From Eriocheir sinensis (taxonomy: Eukaryota; Arthropoda; Malacostraca; Decapoda; Varunidae): a stretch of 64,000 nucleotides of DNA. The position numbers and the translations under genes were made by a program. Where the stretch lies: NCBI RefSeq assembly GCF_024679095.1, contig NW_026111743.1:1038501-1102500 (forward strand), read 5' to 3'. Under the pieces are notes generated by a model. The model saw only the letters and a program-made list of their open reading frames with translations. It made no database searches and was not told where the DNA came from. This document shows, one piece after another, positions 15,055-29,880 of the stretch; the stretch's first letter is position 1, and every line of letters begins with the position of its first letter.

Positions 15055-16092
15055 TTATTTTAATTCGAAATTACATTATTTTATGTGTATTTTGTATACA
15101 TTTTTTTATACGTATTTACTTAATTTTATGTGTATTTTGTATATATATTTTTATAGAAATCTACGTTTTTTTATTTGTATTCGTATATGTATTTTGAAAC
15201 AAATTTACATTGTTTTATATGTATTTTTGCATATCTCTTTCAATACAAATCTACCTTATTGTGTGTGCATTTTGTATATTTATTTCAATGCAAATTTAAA
15301 TATTTTATGTGTATTTTGGTATATATATTTTTATAAGAAATGCGCTATTTTATGGGAATTTTGCATCTTTATTTTCATACAAATTTACATTATTTTATTA
15401 ATATTCGGTGTATTTATTTTGATACGATGGTACATTACTCTATTTGTTTTTTGTATATACTTTTTTATACATATTTACATTATTTAATGTGTATGTTGCA
15501 TATATATTTTATACAAATTTATTATCTATTATTCATTTTCATTCAAATACACATTATTTTCATGATTTTTTGTTTATTTATTTTGACACGAATTTACATT
15601 ATTTGATATGTATTTTGTATATATATTTTTATACGTATTTACATAATTTCATATGTATTTTGTATATATATTTCTATAGAAATCTACTTTATTTTATGTG
15701 TATTCGTATATATATTTTGAAACAAATTTACATTGCTTTATATGTATTTTTGAATATCTCTTTCAATACAAATTTACCTTACTGTATATGCATTTTGTAT
15801 ATTTATTTCAATACAAATTTAAATATATTTTGTGTATTTTGGTAAATATATTTTTATAAAAAATGCGATATTTTTTGGGAATTTTGCATCTTTATTTTCA
15901 TACAAATTTATATTATTTTATTGATATCCTGTGTAATTATTTTGATACGATTTTACATTATTCTATTTGTTTTTTGTATATATATTTTTTATACACATTT
16001 TCATTATTTAATGTGTATCTTGCATATATATTTTATACAAATTTACGTTATTTTAAGTGTATTTGTTTATATATTTTCATTCAAATTTACAT
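15055..16092 (+). repeat. 1.04-kb tandem duplication, unit 2
   Basis: Second unit. The same shortened joint is present at about 49198-49220 in the 45-51 kb copy, so this tandem duplication came before the 6.4-kb duplication. Confidence 0.85.
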
Positions 16093-18245
16093 TATTTGAT
16101 GTGTATTTTGTATATGTATTTCAATACAAATTTACCTAATTTTATGTGTATTTTGTATATCTCTTTTCAAACAAATTTAAATTATTTTTGTGTATTTTTG
16201 TATATAGTTTTATACAAATTAAGGTTATTTTATGTACGCATTTACATTATTTAGTGTGTGTTTTGTATATATATTTATTTGCAAATTTACTTTATTTTAT
16301 GTGCATTTTTGTACATATATTTTAAAAAAAAATTGCGTTATTTGTTTATGTTTTCTCATACAAATTTACATTATTTTATTGCTATTTTGTTTATTTATTT
16401 TCATACGAGTTACATGATTATATGTGTATTTTGTAAACATTTTTTATACGTATTTACATTACTTAATGTGTATTTTGTTTATATATTTTTAAACAAATCT
16501 ACGTTATTATATGTATTTGTATAAATATTTTGATACAGATTTACATTATTTTATGTATTTTGTATGTACATTTCAATTCAAATTTAGCTTATTTTAGCTG
16601 TATTTTGTATATATATTTTCATACAAATTTAATTACTTCTGTGTATTTTTGTATATAGTTTTATACAAATTTACGATATTTTATGTGTATTTTGTATATT
16701 TATATTTTTACAAATACACATTCTTTTACTGGTATTTTGTTTATTTATTTTGATACGATTTTTATGCATTTTGTGTATTCATTTTTTTATACGTATTTAC
16801 TTCATTTTATGTGTATTTTGTATATATTTTTATAGAGCTCTACGTTATTTTATGAGTATTCGTATATATATTTTGAAACAAATTTACATTGTTTTATATG
16901 TATTTTGCATATCTATTTCAATACAAATTTACCTTATAGTATGTGCATTTTTTATATTTATTTTAATACAAATTTTAATAATTTATGTGTATTTTGGTAT
17001 ATATATTTTTATAAAAAATGCGTTATTATATGGCTATTTTGCATCTTTATTTTCATTCAAATTTACATTATTTTATTAATATTCTGTGTATTTATTGTTG
17101 ATACGATTTTACATTATTCTATTTGTGTTTTGTATATATTTTTTTTATACATATTTACATTATTTAATTAGTATTTTGTATATATATTTGATACAAATTT
17201 ACGTTATTTTAAGTGTATATGTCTATATATTTTCATTCAAATTTCCATTATTTTATGAGTATTTTGTATATGTATTTCAATACAAATTTACCTAATTTTA
17301 TGTGTATTTTGTATATTTATTTTCATACAAATTTAAATTATTTTTGTGTATTTTTGTATATAGTTTTATACAAACTTAGGTTATTTTATGTGTATTTTGT
17401 ATATGTATTTCAATACAAATTTACATTATTTTATGTGTATTTTGAATACATTTTTTTATACGTATTTACTTAATTTTATGTGTACTTTGTATATATATTT
17501 TTATAGAAATCTACGTTTTTTTATTTGTATTCGTATATATATTTTGAAACAAATTTACATTGTTTTATATGTATTTTTGCATATCTCTTTCAATACAAAT
17601 TTACCTTATTGTATATGCATTTTGTATATTTATTTCAATACAAATTTAAAAATTTTATGTGTATTTTGGTATATACATTTTTATAAGAAATGCGCTATTT
17701 TATGGGAATTTTGCATCTTTATTTTCATACAAATTTACATTATTTTATTAATATTCGATGTATTTATTTTGATACGATGTGACATTATTCTATTTGTTTT
17801 TTGTATATACTTTTTTATACATATTTACATTATTTAATGTGTATCTTGCATATATATTTTATACAAATTTATTATCTATTATCTATTTTCATACAAATAC
17901 ACATTCTTTTCATGATATTTTGTTTATTTATATTGATACGATTTTTATGTATTATTTGTGTTCATTTTTTTATACGTATTTACTTCATTTTATGTGTATT
18001 TTGTATATATTTTTATAGAAGTCTACGTTATTTTATGTGTATTCGTATATATATTTTGAAACAAATTTACATTGTTTTATATGTATTTTGCATATCTATT
18101 TCAATGCAAATTTGCAAATTTACTTTATTTTATGTGCATTTTTGTACATATATTTTTTTAGAAATGTGCGTTATTTTAAGTGTATTTGTATATGTTTTCT
18201 CATACAAATTTACATTATTTTATTGCTATTTTGTTTATTTATTTT

Positions 18246-18262
18246 GATACAAATGAAAATAG
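18246..18262 (-). other. Recurrent plus-to-minus junction (TTTTCATTCGTATC type), copy 1 (inverted)
   Basis: GATACAAATGAAAATAG links plus and minus satellite. It is the reverse complement (one base different) of the joint at 59606-59623 and 63766-63783. Confidence 0.8.
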
Positions 18263-19658
18263 ATATACAAAATATACATAAAATAAACTAAATTTGTATT
18301 GAAATATATATACAAAATACATAAAATAATGTAAATTTGTATCAAAATATTTTAACAGATGCGCATGAAATAACGTAAATTTGTTTTAAAATATACAAAA
18401 TACACATTAAATAATGTAAATATGTATAAAAGAATATATACAAAACACAAATAGAATAATGTAAAATCGCATCAAAATAAATACATAGAATATTTATAAA
18501 ACAATGTAAATTTGTATGAAAATAAAGATGCAAAATACCCATTAAATATTGCATTTTTTATAAAAATATATATACCAAAATACACATGAAAAAATTAATT
18601 TGTATTAAAATAAATATACAAAATACAGATACAATCAGGTAAATCTGTATTGAAATAGATATGCAAAATACATATAAAACAATGTAAATTTGTTTCAAAA
18701 TATATATACGAATACACATAAAATAACGTAGGTTTGTATAAAAATATATATACAAAATACACATGAAATGAAGTAAATACGTATAAGAAAATGTATACAA
18801 AATACACAAAATAATGTAAACTCGTATCAAAATAAATAAACAAAATACCAATAAAAGAATGTGTATTTGTATAAATATAAATATACAAAATACACATCAA
18901 ATAACGTAAATTTGTATAAAACTATATACAAAAATACACAGAAGTAATTAAATTCGGATGAAAAGAGATATACAAAATACAGATAAAATAAGCTAAATTT
19001 GAATTGAAATGTATATACAAAATACATAAAATAATGTAGATTTGTATCAAAATATTTATAAAAATACCCATAAAATAACGCATTTTTTTATTTATAAAAA
19101 TATATATACCAAAATACACATCAAAAAATTAAATTTGTATTAAAATAAATATACAAAAAACACATACAATAAGTTAAATTTTTATTGAAATAGATATGCA
19201 AAATACATATAAAACATTGTAAATTTGTTTCAAAATATATATACGAATACACATAAAATAACGTAGATTTCTATAAAAAGATATATACAAAGTACAAAAT
19301 AAATAAATACACATAAAATAATGTAAATTCGTATCAAAATAAATATACAAAATACCAATAAAAGAATGTGTATTTGTATATATATAAATATACAAAATAC
19401 ACATAAATTAACGTAAATTTATATAAAACTATATACAAAAATACACAGAAGTATTTTAATTTGTATGAAAATAGTTATACAAAATAAGGTAAATTCGTTT
19501 CAAATTTAATAAACAAAATTCAGATAAAAGAACGTATATTTGTAGAAAAAAATAAATATACAAAATACACATTGAATAACGAAAATTTGTATGAAATATA
19601 TAAAAAAATAAACAAAAATAATTTCAATTTGTATGAAAATAAATATATAAAATACACA
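18254..19658 (-). repeat. Satellite block 8, A-rich orientation
   Basis: A-rich monomers. About 18260-19050 is the reverse complement of about 58830-59620, including that region's junction with 59624 onward. The last 200 bp (19460-19655) are more scrambled, with truncated monomers near 19490. It ends at AAAATACACATGTATTTT, where the same word in two orientations is fused. Confidence 0.86.
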
Positions 19659-19752
19659 TGTATTTTGTATATCTATTTTCACACAAATTTAATTACTTTT
19701 GTGTATTTTTGCATATAGTTTTCTATAAATTTACGTTATTTTATTTGTATTT

Positions 19753-19934
<182 letters not shown>

Positions 19935-22900
19935 ACCCATTCTTTTATTAGTATTTTGTTTATTTATTTTGATACGAGTTTACATTATTTTATGTGTATT
20001 TTGTATACCTTTTTTTATACGTATTAACCTCATTTTATGTGTATTTTGTATATTTATTTTCATAGAAATCTACGTTATTTTATGTGTATTCGTATATATA
20101 TTTTGAAAAAAATTTACATGGTTATATATGTATTTTGCATATCTATTTCAATACAAATTTACCTATTGTATGTGCATTTTGTATATTTATTTTAATACAA
20201 ATTCAAATATTTTATGTGTTTCTTGGTATAAATATTTTTATAAAAAATGCGTTATTTTATGGGTATTTTGCATCTTAATTTTCATACAAATTTACATTAT
20301 TTTATTAATATTCTGTGTATTTATTTTGATACGATTTTATATTATTCTATTTGTGTTTTGCGTATATTCTTTTATACATATTTACATTATTTAATGTGTA
20401 TTTTTTATATATATTTTATAAAAAATTACGTTATTTTAAGTGTATTTGTTTATATATTTTCATTCAAATTTACATTATTTTATGTGTATTTTGTAAATGT
20501 ATTTCAATACAAATTTACCTAATTTTATGTGTATTTTGTAAATTTATTTTCATACAAATTAAAATTATTTTTGATTATTTTTGTATATAGTTTTATACAA
20601 ATTTAGGTGATTTTCTGTGTATATTGTATATCTATTTTCATACAAATACACATTCTTTTATTGATATTTTCTTTATTTACTTTGACTCGAATTTACATTA
20701 TTTAATGTGTATTTTATATAAATATATATTTTTATACGTATTTACTTAATTTTATGTGTATTTTGTAAATATATTTTTATAGAAATCTACGTTATTTTAT
20801 GTGTATTCGTATATATATTTTGAAACAAATTTACATTGTTTTATATGTATTTTTGCATATCTCTTTCAATACAAATTTACCTTATTGTATGTGCATTTTG
20901 TATATTTATTTCAATACAAATTTAAATATTTTATGTGTATTTTGGTATATATATTTTTATAAGAAATGCGCTATTTGATGGGAATTTTGCATCTTTATAT
21001 TCATACATATTTATATTATTTTATTAAAATTCGGTGTATTTATTTTGATACGATTTCACATTATTCTATTTGTTTTTTGTATATATTTTTTTTATACATA
21101 TTTCCATTATTTAATGTGTATCTTGCATCTTTTATCGTAATTTTGTTTATTTATTTTTATACGAATTTACATTATTTTAGGTGTATTTGATATGTATATT
21201 TTGATACTTATTTATATCATTTTATTTGTGTTCTGAATATATATTTTCATAGAAATTTACTCTATTTTATGGGTATTCGTATATATATTTTGATACAAAT
21301 TTACACTATTTGTGTTTATTTTGCATATCTATTTCAATACAAATTTACCATATTGTATGTGTATTTTGTATATTTATTTTAATACAAATTTAATTATTTT
21401 ATGTGTATTTTGTAAAAATATGCGTTATTATTTGGGTATTTTGCATCTTTATTTTCATACAAATTTACATTATTTTATTGATATTCTGTTTATTTATTTT
21501 GTTACGATTTTACATTATTCTATGTGTATTTTGTATGTATATTTTTATACACATTTACATTATTTAATGTATATTTTGTATATATATTTTATATAAATTT
21601 ACGCTATTTTATGTGTATTTTTTTATATATTTTCATACAAATTTACAATATTTTATGTGTAATTTGTATATGTATTTCAATACAGATCTGCCTAATTTTA
21701 TGTGTATTTTGCATATCTATTTTCAAACAAATTTAAATTATTTTTATGTATTTTTTATATATTTTTATACAAATTTTAGTTATTTTATTTGTATTTTGTA
21801 TTTATATTTTCCTACAAATATACATTCTTTTAGTGGAATTTTGTTCATTTATTTTCATAAGAATTTACATAATTTTATGTGTATTTTGTATATATATTTT
21901 TCTTCGTATTTACATTATTTTATGTGTATTTTTTATATATATTTTCATAAAAATTTACGTTATTTTATTGTGTGTATTCGTATATAATTTGATACAAATT
22001 TACATTATTTTATGTTTATTTTGCATATCTATTTCAATATAGATTTACCTTATTGTATGTGTATTTTGTATATTTATTTTAATACAAATTTAATTATTTT
22101 ATGTGTACTTTGTATACATTTTCTAATACGTATTTACTTCATTTAATGTGTATTTTGTATATATATTTTTATAGTAATCTACGTTATTTTATGTGTATTG
22201 GTATATATATTTTGTAGCAAATTTACATTGTTTTATATGTATTTAGCATATCTATTTCAATATAAATCTACCTTATTGTATGTGCATTTTGTATATTTAT
22301 TGTAATACAAATTTTAATTTTGTATTAATTTGGTATATATATTTTTATAAAAAGATTTTTATATAAATTTAAAATATTTTATGTGTATTTTGTATATCTA
22401 TTTTCATACAAATACACATTTTTTTTTTATATATTTTGTTTATTTATTTTGACGCAAATTCACATTATTTAATGTGTATTGTGTATATATATTTTTATAC
22501 GTATTTACGTCATTTCATGTGTATTTTGTATATATATTTCTATAGAAATATATGTTATTTTATGTGTATTCGTATATATATTTTGAAACAAATATACATT
22601 GTTTTATGTGCATTTTGCATATTTTTTCAATATAAATTTACCTTATTGTACGTGCATTTTGTATATTAATTTTAATACAAATTTAATTATTCTATGTGTA
22701 TTTTTGTATATGTATTTTCATAAAAAAATGCTTTATTTTATGGGTATTTTGCATCTTTATTTTCATACAAATTTACATTATTTTATTGATATTCTGTGTA
22801 TTTATTTTGATACATTTTACATTATTCTATGTATATTTTTTATATATATTTCATACAAATGAACGTTATTTTATGTGAATTTGTTTTCATTTCATACAAA

Positions 22901-22942
22901 TTTACATTATTTTATGTGTATTTTGTACATGTATTTAAATAC

Positions 22943-24345
22943 AAATTTAACTAATTATATGTGTATTATGTATATCTATTTTCATACAAATTGAAACTAA
23001 TTTTGTGTATTTTAGTATATATTTTTATTGAAATTTTCGTTATTTTATGTGAATTTTGTATATTTATTTTCCTACAAATATACGTTCTTTTATCGGAATT
23101 TTTTTTATTTATTTTGATACGAGTTTTCATTATTTTAGGTGTATTTGATATATATATTTTTATACTTATTTACATAATTTTATATGTATTTTGAATATAT
23201 ATTTTCATAGAAATTTACTCTATTTTATGTGTATTCGTAAATATATTTTGATACAAATTTACATTATTTATGTGTATTTCGCATATCTATTTCAATACAA
23301 ATTTTCTTTATTGTATGTGCCTTTTGTATATTTATTTTGATGCAAATTTAATTATTTTATGTGTATTTATGTATATATATTTTTAAACAAATATGCGTTA
23401 TTATATGGGTATTTTGCATCTTTATTTTCATACAAATTTACATTATTTTATTGATTGTCTGTTTATTTATTTTGATACGATTTTACGTTATGCTGTGTAT
23501 TTTGTATATATATTTTTAGACATATTTACATTATTTAATGTATATTTTGTACATATATTTTATGAAAATTTATGTTATCTTATGTGTATTTGTTTATATA
23601 TTTTCATACAAATTTACATTATTTTATGTGTATTTTGTATATGCATTTAAAAAAAATTTTGCCTAATTTCATTTGTATTTTGCATATCTATTTTCAAACA
23701 AATTTAAATTATTTTTGTGTATTTTTGTATTATTTTTATATACATTTTTTTTATTTGTATTTTGTATATATATTTTCCTACACATATACATTCTTTTAGA
23801 GGAAATTTTGTTTATTTATTTTGATACGAATTTACATTATTTTATGTGTATTTTGTATATATATTTTTCTATGTATTTACATTATTTTATGTGTATTTTG
23901 TATATATATTTTCCTAAAAATTTACGTAATTTTATTGTGTGTATTCGTATATATTTTGATAAAAAAAATCATTATTTTATGTGTTTTTTGCATATCTATT
24001 TCAATAAAAATCTACCTTATTGTATGTGTATTTTGTATATTTATTTTAATACAAATTTATTTATTTTATGTGTATTTTTGTATATATATTTTTTTTAAAT
24101 ATGAGATATTTCATGGGTATTTTGCATCTTTAATTTTAAAAATTTTTACATTACGTACATATCTTTTATACGTATTTACATTATTTAATGTGTATTTTGT
24201 TTATATATTTTTATACAAATTTACGTTATTATATGTGTATTTGAATATATATTTTGATACAAATTTACATTATTTTATGTATTTTCTATATTTATTTCAA
24301 TTCAAATTTAGCTTATTTTATGTGTTTTTTGTATATCTATTTTCA
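22943..24345 (+). repeat. 1.4-kb segmental duplication, copy 2
   Basis: Matches 1-1395, then jumps to the equivalent of 2200 at the shared GTATATCTATTTTCATAC word (24331). Confidence 0.87.
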
Positions 24346-25156
24346 TACAAATACACATTCTTTTATTGATATTTTGTTTATTTATTTTGATGCGAATTTA
24401 TATTATTTAATGTGTATGGTGTATATATATTTTTATACGTATTTACGTCATTTCATGTGTATTTTGTATATATATTTCTATAGAAATATACGTTATTTTA
24501 TGTGTATTCGTATATATATTTTGAAACAAATATACATTGTTTTATGTGCATTTTGCATATTTTTTCAATACAAATTTTCTTTATTGTACGTGCATTTTGT
24601 ATATTAATTTTAATACAAAATTAGGTATTCTATGTGTATTTTTGTATATGTATTTTAAAAAAAAATATGCTTTATTTTATGGGTATTTTGCATCTTTATT
24701 TTCATACAAAATTACATTATTTTATTGATATTCTGTGTATTTATTTTGATACGATTTGACATTATTCTATGTATATTTTGTATATCTATTTTATACCAAT
24801 GTACGTTATTTTATGTGAACTTGTTTTCATTTCATACAAATTTACATTATTTTATGTGAATTTTGTACATGTATTTAAATACAAATTTAACTAATTATAT
24901 GTGTATTTTGTATATCTATTTTCATACAAATTGAAATTAATTGTGTGTATTTTTGTATATATTTTTATTCAAATTTTCGTAGTTTTATGTGTATTTTGTA
25001 TATTTATTTTCCTACAAATATACGTTCTTTTATCGGAATTTTATTTATTTATTTTGATACGAATTTTCATTTTTTTTAGGTGTATTTGATATATATATTT
25101 TTATACTTATTTACATAATTTTATATGCATTTTGAATATATATTTTCATAGAAATT

Positions 25157-25176
25157 TACTCTATATGTATATGTAT
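25157..25176 (+). other. Recurrent plus-to-minus junction (CTCTATATGTATATAC type), copy 2
   Basis: Same left arm as copy 1 (TTTCATAGAAATTTACTCTA). The minus arm starts with a different monomer, ATAGAAAATACACATG, so the right side has changed. Confidence 0.8.
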
Positions 25177-28100
25177 AGAAAATACACATGAAATAATCTA
25201 AATTCGTATCGAAATAAATGAACAAAAACCGATAAAATAATGTAATTTTGAATGAAAATATATATAGAAAATACACATAAAATAACGTAAATACAAATAT
25301 ATATATAAACATAAAATGATTTGAATTTGAATGAAAATATATATAAAAATAAGCTTAAAATAAGGCAAATTTATAATGAAATATATATACAAAATACACA
25401 TAAAATAATGTAGATTTGTTTCAAAATATATATACGAATACACATAAAATAACGTAGATTTCTATAGAAATATATATACAAAATACACATGAAATGTTGT
25501 AAATACGTATAAAAATATATATACAAAATACACATTAAATAATGTAAATTCGTGTCAAAATAAATAATTAAAATATCAATAAAAGAATGTGTATTTGTAT
25601 GAAAATAAATATACAAAATACACATAAAATTAGGTAAATTTGTACAGAAATACATATACAAAATACACATAAAATAATGTAAATTTGAATGAAAATATAT
25701 AATTAAATACACTTAAATTAACATAAATTTGTATAAAATATATATAAAAAAATACTCATTAAATAATGTAAATATGTATAAAGAATATATACAAAACACA
25801 AATAGAATAATGTAAAATCGTATTAAAATAAATACACAGAATGTAAATAAAATAATGTAAATTTGTATGAAAATAAAGATGCAAAATACCCATAAAATAA
25901 CGCATTTTTTATAAATATACAAAATACACATGAAAGGATGTAAATACGTATAAAAATATATATACAAAATACACATTAAATAATGTAAACTCGCGTCAAA
26001 ATAGATAAACAAAATGTCAATAAAAGAATGTGTATTTGTATGAAAATAAATATACAAAATATACATCAGATAACATAAATTTGTATAAAACTATATATAA
26101 AAATACACAAAAATAATTTAAATTTGTATGAAAATAAATATACAAAATACACATAAAATTAGGTAAATTTGTATTGAAATACATATACAAAATACACATA
26201 AAATACTGTAAATATGAATGAAAATACATAAACAAATACACTTAAAATAACGTAAATTTGTATAAAAAAAATATATACAAAACACAAATAGGATAATGTA
26301 AAATCGTATCAAAATAAATACACAGAATATTAATAAAATAATGTAAATTTGTATGAAAATAAAGAAGCAAAATACCCATAAAATAACGCTTTTTTTTTTA
26401 AATATATATACAAAAACACATAAAAAAAATTTGTATTAAAATAAATATACAAAATACACATAAAATAAGGTAAATCTGTATTGAAATAGATATGCAAAAT
26501 ACATATTAAACAATGTGAATTTGTTTCAAAATATATATACGAATACACATAAAATAACGTAGATTTGTATAAAAATATATATATATACAAAATACACGTA
26601 AAATGAAGTAAATACGTATAAAAAAATGTATACAAAATACACATAAAATAATGTAAATTCGTATCAAAATAAATAAACAAAATACCAATAAAAAAATGTG
26701 TATTTGTATAAATATAAATATACAAAATACACATAAAATAACGTAAATTTGTATAAAACTATATACAAAAATACACAGAAGTAATTAAATTCGGATGAAA
26801 ATAGATATACAAAATACAGATAAAATAAGCTAAATTTGAATTGAAATGTATATACAAAACACATAAAATAATGTAAATTTGTATCAAAATATTTATAAAA
26901 ATACATATAATAACGTAAATTTGTTTAAAAATATATAAACAAAATCCATATTAAGTAATGTAAATACGTATAAAAAATATGTACAAAATACACATATAAT
27001 CATGTAATTCGCATCAAACTAAATAAACAAAATAGCAATAAAAGAATGTAAATTTGTATGAGAAAACATATACAAATACATATAAAATAACGCTAGTTTC
27101 TATAAAAATACATGTCCAAAAATGAACGTAAAATAAATTAACTTTGGATAAAAAAATATATACAAAACACATTAAATAATGTAAATGCGTACATAAAATA
27201 ACCTAAATTTGTATAAACTATATACAAAAATAAACAAAAATAATTTAAATTTGTATGAAAAGAAATATACAAAAAACTCATAAAATTACGTTAATTTCTA
27301 TTGAAATACATATACAAAATACACATAAAATAATGTAAATTTGAAAGAAAATATATAAACAAATACATATATAATAACGTAAATTTGAGTGAAATATACA
27401 TACAAAATACACATTAAATAATGTAAATATGTATAAAAAAATATATACAAAACACAAATAGAATAATGTAAAATCGTGTCAAAATATATACACGGAATAT
27501 TAATAAAATAATGTAAATTTGTATGAAAATTAAGATGCAAAATACATATAAAATAACGCATTTTTTATAAAATTATTGATACCAAAATACACATAAAATA
27601 TATAAATTTGTATCAAAATAAATATACAAAATGCACATACAATTAGGTAAATTTGTATTGAAATAGATATGGAAAATACATATAAAATAATGTAAATTTG
27701 TTTCAAAATATATATGTGAATACACATAAAATAACGTAGATTTCTATAAAAATACATATACAAAATACACATAAAATTAAGTAAATACGTATAAAAAAAA
27801 TGTATACAAAATACACATAAAATAATGTAAATTCGTATAAATATAAATAAACAATATAGCAATAAAAGAATTTGTATTTGTATAAATATAAATATACAAA
27901 ATGCACATAAAATAACGTAAATTTATATAAAACTATACTTAAAATAACGCAAAATTCTATAAAAATATATGTACAAAAATTAACATAAAATAAATTTGCA
28001 TAAAAATATATATACAAAACACACATTAGATAAAGTAAATGAGTATAAAAATATGTATACAAAATACCTATGAAATAATCTAAATTCGTATCGAATTAAA

Positions 28101-29784
28101 TTAAGAAAATACCAATGTAATAATGTAATTTTGGATGAAAAAATATATACAAAATACACATAAAATAACCTAAATACAAATTCAAATATACACATAAAAT
28201 AATTTAAAATTGAATGAAATAAATATACAAAATAAACATTAAATAAGGTAAATTTGTAATGAAATATATGAAAAAATACACATAAAATAATATAAATTTG
28301 CATTAAAATATATATACAAATACACATTAAATAACATGAATTTGTATAAAATTTGTATCAAAATATATACGAATACAAACAAAAAAATAACGTAATTTTT
28401 TTATGAAAATGTATATACAAAATACACATAAAATAATGTAAATTTGTATAAAAATATATAAACAAATACACATAAAATAATGTAAATTTGGATAAAATAT
28501 ATATACAAAATAAACCTTAAATAATGTAAATATGTATAAAAAATATATACAAAAAAGACATATAATAATATTAAATCGTAACAAAATAAATGGAGAATAT
28601 CAAAAAAATAATGTAAATTTGTATGAAAATAAAGCTGCACAATATCCATATAATAACGCATATTTGCATAAAAATATATATACAAAAATACATATAAAAT
28701 AATTAAATTTGTATTAAAATAAATATACAAAATGCACGTACAATAAAGAAAATTTGTATTGAAATAGAGATGCAAAATACACATCAATAATGTAAATTTG
28801 TATCAAAATATATATACGAATACTCATAAAATAGAGTAAATTTCTATGAAAATATACATACAAAATAGATATACAAAATACACATATAACTAGTTAAATT
28901 TGTATTTAAATACATGCTCAAAAAACACATAAAATAATGTAGATTTGTATGAAATGAAAACAAATACATTTTATATAACATTTATATACAAAATACACAT
29001 AGAATAATGTAAAATCATACCAAATAAAATAATGTAAATTTGTATGAAAATAAAGATGCAAAATACCCATAAAATAAAGCATATTTTTTATAAAAATACA
29101 TACACAAAAATACACATAGATTAATCAAATTTGTATTAAAATTAATATACAAAATGCACATACAATAATGTAAATTTGAATTGAAAAAATATGCAAAATA
29201 CACATAAAACAATGTAAATTTGTTTCAAAATATATATAAGAATACACATAAAATAACGTAGATTTCTATAGAAATATATATACAAAATACACTTGAAATA
29301 ATGTAAATACGTATAAAAATATATATACAAAATACACATTAAATAATGTTAATTCGTGTCAAAAAAAATAAAAAAAATATCATGAAAAGAATGTGTATTT
29401 GTATGAAAATAGATATACAAAATACACATAAAATAACCTAAATTTATATAAAACTATATGCAAAAATACACAAAAATAATTTAAACTTGTATGAAAATAA
29501 ATATACAAAAAATGTAAAATTAGGTAAATTTGTATTGAAATACATATACAAAATACACATGAAATAATGTAAATTTGAATGAAAATATATAAAGATATAG
29601 ACTTAAAATAACGTAAATTTGTATCAAATATATATACAAAAAACACATTAAATAATGTAAATATGTATAAAAAAAAATATACAAAACTCAAATGAAATAA
29701 TGTAAATTCGTATCAAAATAAATACAGAAAATATTAATAAAATAATGTTAATTTGTATGAAAATTAAGATTCAAAATACCCATG
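25177..29784 (-). repeat. Satellite block 10, A-rich orientation
   Basis: A-rich monomers. About 27000-29770 is the reverse complement of the 5300-8140 region, including the rare TTGAATGAAATAAATATAC and GAATTAAATTAAG monomers (28100-28235). About 26330-27070 is the reverse complement of the 58690-59330 type. A compressed monomer lies near 28965-29035, where two units are fused. Confidence 0.88.
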
Positions 29785-29880
29785 TCATGTGTATTCGTAA
29801 ATATATTTTGAAACAAATTTACATTGTTTATATGTATTTTGCATATCTATTTCTGTGTATTCTGTATTTATTTTTGTTAT
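29785..29880 (+). repeat. Satellite block 11, short T-rich island
   Basis: About 96 bp of plus-orientation sequence inside a long minus domain. It starts at TCATGTGTATTCG and ends in GTATTCTGTATTTATTTTTG, before the minus sequence resumes. The same island end is seen at 40090-40131, joined to the same minus sequence. Confidence 0.83.

Larger units (their letters stand above)
10928..17325 (+). repeat. 6.4-kb segmental duplication, copy 1
   Basis: Colinear with 45078-51472. Matching landmarks keep an offset of 34147-34150: the junction core 11034/45184, ATATGTAC 13763/47911, the GCGCTATTTTATGGG monomer 14302/48450 and the CG of the TTATGGCTATTTTG monomer 17021/51168. Only scattered base differences are seen. 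Confidence 0.9.
11062..18253 (+). repeat. Satellite block 7, long T-rich orientation
   Basis: One of the two longest single-orientation blocks. From 11062 to about 17325 it is colinear with 45212-51472. It holds a 1.04-kb tandem duplication (14017-15054 and 15055-16092). The CG-marked monomer appears near 13551, 14124, 14650, 15164 and 15690, so higher-order spacing tightens to about 515-575 bp here. It ends at a plus-to-minus junction near 18246-18262. Confidence 0.9.

Noticed and set aside
29785..29880. Small islands of opposite orientation as unrelated inserts
   Set aside because: Each island (29785-29880, 31903-32030, 61681-61746) aligns with known monomers in reverse, so they are inverted satellite fragments. 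They could also be assembly errors, which long reads would settle.
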